Shown here: in pieces, positions 1 through 9,289 of the stretch | Numbering within the stretch: the stretch's first letter is position 1 | Layout: every line of letters starts with the position of its first letter | DNA from: Euptelea pleiosperma | Taxonomy: Eukaryota > Streptophyta > Magnoliopsida > Ranunculales > Eupteleaceae | Direction: 5' to 3' | DNA length: 64,000 nucleotides | NCBI GenBank assembly: GCA_035048495.1 | Contig: CM068540.1 | Coordinates: 604,829-668,828 of the forward strand | Translations under genes and position numbers: made by a program | The notes under the pieces: generated by a model | The model's input: only the letters and a program-made list of their open reading frames with translations | Told to the model about the DNA's origin: nothing | Databases searched by the model: none

Positions 1-182
1 GGTTAGAAACATGGTAATGAAGTGGAAGCCAGGGCTCTTGTTGAGGAATATCATTTTAGTTTTTATTTTTCTTGGAGAGTTTTATTGAGAGAAAGGGAAA
101 GATGCACAACTAATTACCAGATGGAGTTGGCCCTCGTCTCGGTGGAGTCTTAGAAATCCCTTATCCAGCTACAGGTCAGTAA
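1..182 (+). CDS. Possible C-terminal exon of an unidentified gene entering from the left
   Basis: After an acceptor-like site ending at 120 (taattaccag), a frame reads DGVGPRLGGVLEIPYPATGQ and stops at TAA 180-182, the first residue being completed by the preceding base. The peptide looks protein-like, with no low complexity. I cannot find a matching donor in the first 120 bases, so the preceding exon would have to lie outside the window. I do not recognise the family. Chance open frames of this size are common, so this is only a candidate. Confidence 0.22.
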
Positions 183-637
183 TTGCTTTGCTTCCCTAAA
201 AATGTGTATTAAGCTGATATTTAATGAATCATAAGTCTACGATTTTGTAAATGTTGAAGGCATGCTGCCATGGTTGCAGACCCTTCCCTAAAGCTCATCT
301 AATCGCACAGGGTCAGTTAACTTCCATAATCAGTGGCTCCAATTTGCATTTTCCAAAAATTCATAATTAGATATTTCATAATCTAGAAACCTTTTTGGCA
401 AGCCCCTCATTCTGGAAGTGGACTCATATAACATGATTAAACATGGACAAAAATAAGAGCCTAAGACTGGTGAATTTCTTGATGCAGATGGTTCCCATCT
501 CATCCATATAACATGGATGAGATGAGCAAGCATTAGCTTGTATTGGGGGAACAGATGACGATGGGTTGGAGGCTAAGTGATGAGAAATAAAGGCCCTTGG
601 ACATAGGAAAAGGAACAAATGAAATATATCCATCTCC
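183..637. other. No gene seen
   Basis: Intergenic DNA. The short open frames here show no recognisable domain and no splice-consistent continuation. A short CT-rich stretch at the right edge leads into the next repeat. Confidence 0.5.
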
Positions 638-828
638 CTCCCTCCCTCTCTCTCTCTCTCTCAGAGATGTTGTCCGACCTATTGTATCCTTTATCAACTT
701 TGCTTGCTAGTGCAACAGCACCCGAATGGCCATCTACTTGGTTTTGGAAAGAGCAGGAGCCACCTCACGTGGCACTCTTTACTATTCAGCAAAACCTAGC
801 CTAAAACATTTGGCGCCTCCACTAGGGT
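638..828 (+). repeat. Dispersed repeat R1, copy 1, starting with a CT microsatellite
   Basis: A CT run (about 638-661) is followed by about 165 bp that recur, diverged, at about 21960-22115. Shared blocks include the stretch around ggccatctacttgg, then gagccacctcac and cacgtggcactctt. Both copies begin with a pyrimidine microsatellite and end near a run of aaaacactt/aaaacattt. The repeat is non-coding and probably the end of an unclassified element. Confidence 0.6.
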
Positions 829-1039
829 ATCCCCTTTTTCTTTTTTGATAAGTATGAAGTATTATTAACAAAAGGGGAGAACCCCACAAAATACAGCCTG
901 TAAGGACCTCAAGAGGAGGTCCTCAAAACAAGAAAAACTACATCTCTTACAAAGAAGATGTATTTAACAAATCCTCTCATCTAAACACAAAGGAGTAAAA
1001 AAAAAATAGCCTCTAAACTCCGGTAAAATGGAAGACCAG

Positions 1040-3386
1040 AGATACAAGTAGGATTTAACTCTCTACACCACCCTAGGAATATCTTCTTCTTTCCCTTCAA
1101 AAATTCAGAACTTTCTTTCTTTCCAAACAGCCCACAGTATAGCAAACGGAAGAATGTGCCAGAGGTTATCGCCCTTTGCCACGAAACCTATTCAGCCTAC
1201 TTCCTTGGATAACATTGATCACATGTTTCGGGACCACGCAATCTATGCCAAATAGGGAGAAGAAGACATACCAAATCGTAAAGGTGAATGGGCAATGAAT
1301 CAGGAGATGCTCGACCGACTCAACACTGGATTTGCACAAAGAACATCTATTTGGCAACATCATACCCCTACTGTCCAAGTGGTCTACAGTCAAGATCTTG
1401 TCTAGAATAGCAGTCCAAACGAAGAATAAACTTTAGACGGTATAGGAACCCCTCAAACAAGTGACACTGGAAAAAGCCTCCGACTTGTCGGATTCAAGTG
1501 AGAAAAAGAACCTAACCGAGAAGACGCGTGATCCCATCTCCATAACCTCCTAACCGACTCAGAAACCTGTGAAGGACCTTATCCAACTCTGGACAAAATA
1601 AAAACAAGGCTATCCAACTGCCAATCATTGATGTTTCTTCAAAAGCCAAAGTTCCAAGAGGCAACACCCTCTATGCTAATCACACAATCTTGAATCTTCG
1701 CTCCTTGGAGATCCGAGATGTGAAAGAGAGTAGAAAAGGCTAACCGCAAAGGTTCTTCACCACACCAAAGATCCTCCTAGAAACCAACGTTATCTCTCTC
1801 CCTACTTTGTTCTACATGCCCTGCCTAAATCTGTCTCTGAACCTCAAGATGCCTTTCCACACACTAATCCCATAAGAGGATGAAACAGAACTGTATGTCC
1901 ATCTTGCCAATCTTCATATTTTCCTTCAATAACCATCCTCCATAAGCTACTTTCTTCCTCCCCAAATCTCCACAGCCATTTCGCTAGAAGTGCCCCATTC
2001 ATGTCTTTCAAGTGGCGAAAACCTAATCCTCCTTCCTCCGTGGGTTTAAAGACTTTGTCCCATTCCGCCAAGTGAAATTCATGAGTATCCTACTTTCCCT
2101 CCCACAAAAAGTCTCTCATCACTTTCTCCAGATCAAGAGCTACCCTGGTTAGGATAGAAAACAAAGAGGAAATGTATTAGAAACTAGAGAGAGTGCTTTT
2201 TATAAGTGACTCTTCATCTTTTCGAGAGATAGCCCTTTTTCCAAGCCACAAGTCTTCTCCCAAACCTTTCACTACAGGATCCCAAATAGATTTGTTCTTA
2301 TACTTAGCTCCCAAGTAAGAAGTGAGCAGACTGCCAATCTTACACCCCAAACTCAACATCAAACCACTCAGATTGTTCATGTCTCCCACCCTGAACACCT
2401 CACTTTTGCCAAGATTAATTCTCAATCTCGAGATTGCCTCAAAATATATCTATGGTAATTCAACTGTCTATGGAACGCCTAAGTGAAGAAAATCGCATTA
2501 TCTGCAAAATAAAGGTGGGATATCATGGGGCCTTGGCTACTCGCTCGGAAACCTTCTATCACTCCTCTTTCCACTGCTTTGGTAGCCATTCTCCCCAAAG
2601 CTCTGACCACAATAACAAACAAAAATGTAAACAGTGGATCTCCTTGTCTCAAACACCTCGAGCTCTTTAAAAAAGCTTGCAGGAGAACCATTTACCAAAA
2701 TAGAAAACCAAGTCGAAGAAAAGCATGCCTTCATCTACTCCCTTCACCTTGACTCGAAGCCCATCCCAGTAAATAATCTAGAAAATCCCAACACATATGA
2801 TCTTACACCTTCTCCATGTCGATTTTACACACTACCAAGCTTCCCTTCTCTTACTCTAGAATTGATACATTCATTAGCTATCAAGACACCATCCAGAATT
2901 TGTCTCTCCTTCACAAAAACCCCTTGGAACAGGGAGATGATAGTGCCCAACACCTCTTTCATCCTAAAAGAAGCACTTTACGATAATCTTGTAAGTACTC
3001 CCAACTAAGATGGTAGACAATCCCTCAAAGAATTTGCCCCTTCTTAGGGATGAGGGTAATGAACGTGCTATTGAAGCCCCGGTTTAGAAAAGCTTCCTCT
3101 TAGAACTCCTTAACTACACACATGAAATCCCCTCCCACAATATCCCACTAATGTTTAAAGAAGACTACAGAGAAACCATTTGGACTAGGGCTTTGATCTC
3201 CATTAAGGCCCTTAATAGCCCCCAAAATGTCTTCCTCTACTAAGGGTCTCTCCAACCACTCCTGTTGCTCCTGGTTGATCCTATCCAGTTGAAGCCCATC
3301 CATCTTTGACCTCTATACACACGTGGCTTTGAATATAGACTAGAAAAGTACTTCACCACACTTTCCTTGATTTCTTCTTCATCCTC
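1040..3386 (-). pseudogene. LINE ORF2, reverse transcriptase to C-terminal zinc region (3' half)
   Basis: The C-terminal half of the LINE ORF2 polyprotein, which in life would prime and reverse-transcribe LINE RNA at the target site. At about 2480-2690 the frame shows LRQGDP and then a degenerate polymerase motif, FADNAIFF, where active elements have FADD; the second catalytic Asp is Asn. At 2180-2425 is the downstream LGKSE and YLGA region. At 1844-2071 comes the GGLGFRHLKDMN block, and at 1166-1393 the zinc-binding CSLCKSSVESVEHLLIHC region that closes plant L1 ORF2. Frames shift several times between these blocks. The gene continues across the inserted LTR element at 4409. Confidence 0.85.
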
Positions 3387-4408
3387 TGATGCGAGAGCAT
3401 TCTACGTGATAGTCCAAGCTACACCGGATCAGTGAAGAGAGTTTTTATTTGCTTTCTAGTGTTAGCTTTTATTTTTATTTTTTTGTGTTTTCGGTGTCTA
3501 AGTATATTGCCAAAGTTGTAGGGCTCATTGTAATTTTGCTTAGTTGGTTTAAGTTGTATTTTGTTAGACCATTGGATATTATTAGTTTAATTGGATGGCT
3601 AAGATTAGATTAGGGTTATTTGAGTTATTATTTAAGTCATCTTTATGTAATTCTCTCATTATGATACAAGAAATTGAAAAAAAAACTCTTTCAAGAAATC
3701 TCTCATTAATGGAAAACCTAATGTGACGCCAGTCTATCTTGGTGTGCAACCAAGCTAATTTGGTGTGAAGCCAAAGGTAACTTTCTCTTTTCTCTCCTCT
3801 ATCTTAGTCTCTTCTTATCTTTGACATCCTAGAAACCCTAGCCGTCCCCATCTAAAACCCTAAACCCTATCCAATCGTAGAACGCTTTCATATCTTGCAT
3901 CAAATATGGTATCAAAGCCAAAAAATCCTACCATCTCTTCTCTCTTCTCCTCTCTTTTCTTCTCTCTTGATCATTTCTTCTATCTTTTATTTTTATTTGT
4001 TCACAGGTATTATTCACGATACTGTTCACAGTACTATTCATTGTATTGTTCATGGGTACCACAAGAAGAAGAAGATAAAAAAAAGATATATGAGACAAGT
4101 TTAGCAATGAGGATAGTTCCTAAAAAAAATGCTTCCACAATATGATGATCCAGTTAAAAAATGAAGAGGTGCAAGCCCAATTATGTTTGGAAGAGTGAAG
4201 AAATTCATTTTTCTTTTAGTGATTTCCAAAAAGAGTTGCTTGGTGAGATGCCTTGCAAGGGAGAGTGATTCTTCTGTCTAAGATCATAACTACTCCAAGT
4301 ATTTCCAAGATCATGTGAAAGGGGTTTGGTGTGAAGCCAAAACCCAGTCGTTCCCATCCAAAACCCTAACCCCTATCCGATCGCATAATGGTTTCCCGTC
4401 CTACATCA
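3387..4408 (+). mobile_element. Small non-autonomous LTR retrotransposon nested in the LINE
   Basis: A 1022-bp insertion with retroviral-type TG...CA ends and a perfect 5-bp duplication, TCCTC, at 3382-3386 and 4409-4413. The 5' LTR is about 3387-3902. It is followed by a primer-binding-like site (tggtatcaaagcc, from about 3907) resembling the initiator tRNA-Met site. A purine tract (gtgaaagggg) and a truncated 3' LTR-like end, matching the 5' LTR end around tttggtgtgaagccaaa and the CCCTAAACCCT-like part, complete it. The internal region is about 0.4 kb with no gag or pol, so it resembles a TRIM or internal-deletion derivative. Removing it lets the LINE reading frame continue across the junction, which supports both boundaries. 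Confidence 0.75.
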
Positions 4409-5590
4409 TCCTCTATCAAAGAACCTTCAACCTTAAGTCTTAGAATACTATTGCTCCTTTGTCTAGCATTAGCAACCTGGTGAAAGAACTTAATATTCCT
4501 ACCCCCCCTCCTTCAACTACCTCACCTCAGATTTTTTATGCCAACTGATCTCCTCTAACCGAACCCATTTAAGAAACTCTTTCTTCGCTTCCACTCACCT
4601 CCTCCCCTCCCCCTCCAAAATCACATCCCTTTCTTCTTTATCATCCAAAGAAGTATTCTCCTTTAGAAGCACTCTCATCTTCTCTTCCACATGTCCAAAG
4701 ACTTCCTTATTCCAAACTTTCAACTTTCCTCTCAAAGCTTTCAGCTTATTTCTGAAGATAACACCTGCCTTACCCAAGAAATGAAAAGAACCCCACCAAT
4801 CTGCTATTAGATCATGGAAGCATGGCTCTTCCAATCACATATTTTTTAATCTAAAAGGGGAGGACCTTCTATACATTCTCCACAACCTAGCACCATCCAG
4901 TTACGATTTGATGTCGGTTTATGGAGAACTTCTTGAGACTAATCCAAGCACAACGAAATCCAATTATCAAAAACAAGAAATCTATCTACTCTACTCATGG
5001 TTGGCCTTTCCTGATTATTAGTCCATGTGAATCTTGACCCTTTAAAGGGAATACCCATGAGGCAGTGTCTTCCCACAAAATTCGAAAAGTCTATCATACT
5101 CCTAGTCACCTGACTCCCCCCTCTCTTCTCATTAGAGAACCAAATGACATTAAATCTCCACTTATACACCAAGGTAGAGCCCACCTTCCATGAACAACAT
5201 CAAGTTCCTTCCAAAATTCCATTCTAAGTAGTTTATCTGAAGGCCCATATACATTGGTATGAACCCATTGATTTTCGTCTTCAATACTTTCACACACAAC
5301 TAAGACTGAAAATTTTCCACTGAAGGAACCCTTTACTGTAACTTTGTCCTTGTTCCAGATTACTAAAATCCCTCCTGTTGTACCCTCTGCTAGTAATGCT
5401 AACCAACCACACACTCGGTGACCCCATAAATCCTCCACCTCCACATCTTTCAAAACTTCCCTCTTCGTTTCCTTTAGAATAGCTAAGTCCACTCTTCACT
5501 TCTACAACTTCTACAAATCGTCCTTCTATCTTTGCTCCCCAACCCCCTCACATTCCAAGAAAGAATGTTTAAATTCATAAAGATAAAATT
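4409..5590 (-). pseudogene. LINE ORF2, endonuclease domain and linker (5' half)
   Basis: Minus-strand frames start near 5586 with MNLNILSWNVRGLG, the usual beginning of the apurinic/apyrimidinic-type endonuclease in plant L1 ORF2. They continue through GGILVIWNKD, TNVYGP and an ISGDLMSF segment. Active enzymes have GDFN at that last point, so the catalytic residues look damaged. At 4939-5184 is the SRFTWTNNQ / SRVDRFLV region typical of the endonuclease C-terminus. At 4595-4834 is the linker before the polymerase, with WNKEVFGH. Frameshifts separate these parts. The endonuclease would nick target DNA. Confidence 0.85.
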
Positions 5591-5787
5591 TTGTCCCCTC
5601 CTCCACTTCCTCCTACTCCCGCTTCCCTCAACATCTCGATGTGGCATCCTGGCTAAGTTGTGGATCTCCCTTGAAAACTTTGTCTTTCTACTGTCTAGGC
5701 TGATCCTAGGTGAAGAGACGCCATCTTCGAAGCTTTGCACCCCGCTACCTAAAGTGCCCCCTTTAACCCACCTACACCATATAACAA

Positions 5788-5863
5788 AGAACCCCACGTG
5801 GGAAGTGGGACACAGCCCACTTCAGACACCCCACGTGGGTGTAAAACATAAACTCCAACACCC
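5788..5863 (-). repeat. Block matching the 5' end of the copia A/B LTR, inside the LINE
   Basis: On the minus strand, from about 5863 down to 5788, the sequence matches the first 75 or so bases of the LTRs of elements A and B: it starts tgttggagtttatg and includes both CCCACGTGGG-type palindromes. Outside this block the similarity stops. It lies between LINE ORF1 and ORF2. It is either a truncated LTR insertion or the source of this piece of the LTR. Confidence 0.7.
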
Positions 5864-6169
5864 CCTACCAGTAGCGGGTGTCCACCTAATCTTCTTATGG
5901 CCTGACACGTGTCCACCTCTTTAGTACCTATAGAGCTCAAAAGGACTCCACACCTCTTCTTGATACGTACGCCTTCTTTGCCGAACAACAGTCTGTCGCC
6001 GCCCTCAACCACCAGTAGCGGAGCTTCCCTTTCATCGCTAATTGACACGTCAGCTCTCCTGGCCACCTCAGTGTACCAACCTCGTACCTGCAAGTACCAT
6101 GTCATCGTCTTCCTCCCCCAGACGATAAAACCATGAAGCCCTTTAACTATCTACCTCTGGTAGATCCTG

Positions 6170-7500
6170 AAAAACCCTGATTTTGTTTTGTCAAATTCCA
6201 TGACACATGTCTCGAGTTGTCTTTGTATTCGTTATACTGCCTTGCTGTCGTTGGAGATTAGTTAAAGAATTGTTGCGGTTGCTGAGTTGATAGTCAAGCA
6301 TCTCGTCTACCTAAGCTCGAAAGAACACTAAACAGGTAAGTATCTCAACTCAAGTCAATGTAAGGACTTGAGTTCTTTGGCGTTTACTAGTCATATCTTT
6401 ATGTGGAGCTTGAAATCACCTAGGACCGAGGATAGATTGACGGACAGAATGAGATACTGTCAGAGGATCGGGCGACCGAAGTAGTGTCAGTCGACCGAAG
6501 CTAGTTCGGGCGACCGCCCTTACGTACCTCTGTAATATTTTCAAACAAGAGCACGTATATTGTTGGGTGATCGATATCCTCGAACAACCACACTTTTTCG
6601 GGTCGCCCCCATTTAGAGCCCCTCCTGCCTTGTTTATTAGAGGCTGATCCGATAGAGCTCGGGTGACCGAAGTTCCCTCAATCGCCCCCGCCCTTTTAAG
6701 ATCGGGCGACCGAGATGTTTCGGTCGACCGAGCTCTTTCCATTATGGGCGATTTTTTATCGTTTCACACAATCTATTTAAGCCTCCAAGGGTGAATTTTC
6801 CTGTACGAAAATTCCAAAGAGAAAAAGGGCATACACTGTGAGTTTTTGTACTTGGGGAAGTCATTCTTGGTTGACTTAATCTCCGCACATCCCATCTATT
6901 GAGAACACTCCTTTGGAGATTCGGTTGGTGCATTTAGAGCGGTTTCGACACTACACTGACGCATCATCGAAATTGCTGCGTCTCTTGCATCACGCCATTG
7001 GATAAGCTTGCTCCACAGCGTCTACACCCCTCTTCTCTTCATCTAGAGAGGTAAGTAATTGGTTTGGTTTGCCTTGCAGAGGCTTTGTTTTATATACAAC
7101 TCTTTATGTGCGTTGGTCCAAGTGAATAAGGATTCACTTGTGACGTGAGTAAGTTGAGTAGATTCTCAACTAGTTGACCTTAGTTTAATCTAGGGTTGTG
7201 GGTGCTTGTCAAGAGCGAAAACTTAACGGCATAAGACTTACCCCTCTTGTGTGTAGGTTAGGAAAATTCTAACCGGTTGATTATTCAATTGCAGAGTGTA
7301 ATACTTGATTGAATAATATATTGGCTCTATAAATCACGTGTTGTAGTTTACATTTTGTCTATCTTGCTTGATTTATTTATTTGTGAGATTGGTTTACTCT
7401 ATCTATATTCTGCGTGCTTTTCTTTGAGTATACCACGAATTGGCTAATTGAATAGGACGTAAATTTTATCCGCTAATTAATTTTAAGAATTCGTACCCTA
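6170..7500 (+). mobile_element. LTR-like insertion in LINE ORF1, with GGTCGACC-type motif cluster
   Basis: LINE ORF1 similarity stops at about 7503 and LINE-like sequence resumes at about 6165. The block between starts tgaaaaaccctgattttg and ends with a stretch around taattttaagaattcgtacccta, resembling the 3' edge of plant LTRs. It holds at least six copies of GGGCGACCGA / TCGGTCGACCGA-like motifs between 6445 and 6740. I found no coding domain, no convincing target duplication and no clean TG...CA ends. The assignment as a solo or truncated LTR is therefore an inference. Confidence 0.4.
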
Positions 7501-7502
7501 TC

Positions 7503-8436
7503 TTATTCCTCCAAACCTAAAGAACCTCCTAATCTTGTCCTCTCTTCTGTGTCAACCGGTGCGACGTCCATCGTCGGACAAAGTTTCGGCCATATCATCA
7601 CCTCATAAACGATCCCATCGAGCAGAAGATGGACTACCTCAGGGATCCCCCTTCTCATCTCACTTGAAGCCTTACCCATTCCACGCAGGACATCTCCTCC
7701 GTAGCTATATCCACCTTGGCAAACCCCCCCCCCCCCACAAAGGTCTCCTATGGCTTTAACGACTGAATGACTCCACAGATGTAGCAGCAGACCATAAACT
7801 CTCAACCACCCGCTACTGCTATCCCTACCCCCCTCCGTAACATCTAGCACAATGGCCCCATACATCTAGGAAAAGAAGTTGAACCCAGGTGCCTTTTTCC
7901 TACTCTCAAAATTCTCTCTACCTCCTGCTTTGGAGGTAGATAAAGAGATAAAGACCCTTGCACATCCGTCTTACCTTAACACCCGCTGGAACCCTCCCTT
8001 GTTTATCCACCCAGAGTTGCACAATCTTCAGATCTCCAGGATCCTCGTTAAAACAACCCACCAAACAAGTTTGCAGAAACTCCATCCTATCTGCAACCCC
8101 CTAATAGTCAATCGCTACATAGATGTCGGGAGCTCTTGCAACTAAGGTACAACCCCCTCCTCCCGACAACTTCTTAAGGTCAGCTACCTCACAGTAAGTC
8201 TTCATATGCTGGACTTGCTTATTGTACAACTTAGAGGGGCACAATGAAGGAGAAATCTCCTAATGTCGACCCTCGTTCCACAAACTAGAACCTACTCGAT
8301 CTCTCAAAAAAAAAACTCTTATCACCTTGAGAGGGAAACTGCCATGGTAACCACCACCAACCCCACATTAATCCAATCCACTCCGAGAACTACAAGAACC
8401 AAAAGAACCCTTTGAACCCCACCGATGTGCAGCCAT
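7503..8436 (-). pseudogene. LINE ORF1 (RNA-binding/gag-like protein), decayed
   Basis: On the minus strand an ATG at 8436 opens MAAHRWGSKGSF and the region carries, in different frames, ADLKKLSGGG, MEFLQTCLVGCF, LWVDKQGRVPAGVK and GWLRVYGLLLHLWS...IGDLCGG. The last block matches the conserved WVRVxGLPLHLW-type segment of plant L1 ORF1 (DUF4283 class). Stops and frameshifts are frequent. ORF1 proteins coat LINE RNA. A poly-C run near 7726-7738 may mark a frameshift hot spot. Its C-terminal part lies at about 5860-6165, beyond the LTR-like insertion. Confidence 0.65.
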
Positions 8437-8514
8437 GGCAGTGCGAACTAGGAAATTTCTTGCCCCATATTTTCAAGGAGAACATGCAAGTATAGAGGGG
8501 TTGGATGAAAGGCT

Positions 8515-8855
8515 TGTTGGAGTTTATGTAATACACCCACGTGGGTGTCTCAAGTGGGCTGCGTCCCACTTCCCACGTGGGGCCTTTTTTGGATTTTCAC
8601 TATTCACATGAATAGCGTCACGTGAATAGTAACACGTGAATAGTGTTCTCCTTTGTAGGGTTTCTCCTCATCATATATATATATATATATATATATACAG
8701 TGAGTGTGGAAGAATGAATTAACAATTCATTCTCTCCTCTTCCCACAACTTCTCTCTTTAACCCTAATCTCCTTCTCCACCTTCCGCCTCCATTACACTT
8801 TTTTCCCTCTCCTATCTACAACCTTCATCTACTAGTTACAACCTTATTTACAACA
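8515..8855 (+). repeat. Copia A 5' LTR
   Basis: 341 bp. It starts TGTTGGAG, contains the palindrome acacccacgtgggtgt and a second CACGTG core, three 14-bp-like repeats with the core cacgtgaatag (about 8600-8645), a short AT microsatellite (about 8671-8697), and ends CAACA. The repeats would sit in U3, upstream of the likely transcription start. Confidence 0.92.
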
Positions 8856-9289
8856 TGGTATCAGAACATGGTAGCTCTAGGGCATGTGTCTTTGTCCCCT
8901 AGAGACTTCATTCCGATCTAAGACGGTTATGTGAGCATCCGGAGCCGATGAGAACTTTTGAAGAAATCGCAGAGATCATTCCTACGCTATCCGGAGATTA
9001 ATCTTGAGGCAAAACACCAGAGGCTTTTATTTCCTGGTTAGTTTTTTCCCTCAGCCGCATCAGAGATCCAGTTTATCTTCTTCTCAAGCTTCTCCAAAGT
9101 TTTTCCGGCCAACACGTTTTTCGATGATTTTTGGGTTTTGGTTTTTTGTGATATTCGTGCAACAGCAGACCCCTCTGACCATGCTGCCCTCTTCAGTACT
9201 GCTCGTGGAATAGTTCGAAACTTGATTCGACGAATTCTAACCGTCGAAACCCTAATTTCCAAAAATCACCTGGATCCTCCGCTACTTTT

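Larger units (their letters stand above)
834..8436 (-). mobile_element. LINE-1 type non-LTR retrotransposon, near full length, decayed and interrupted
   Basis: Read on the minus strand, this region has ORF1 (8436 to about 5600), ORF2 with endonuclease, reverse transcriptase and C-terminal zinc-knuckle region (about 5590 to 1040), and a short 3' UTR ending in a poly-T tract (plus-strand view) at about 834-846. Stops and frameshifts run throughout, so it is dead. Two foreign blocks split it: a small LTR element at 3387-4408 and an LTR-like block at about 6170-7500. Several shorter copies of the same 3' region occur elsewhere in the window on both strands. The 5' limit is uncertain because copia element A begins at 8515. 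I found no target-site duplication for the LINE itself. Confidence 0.85.
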
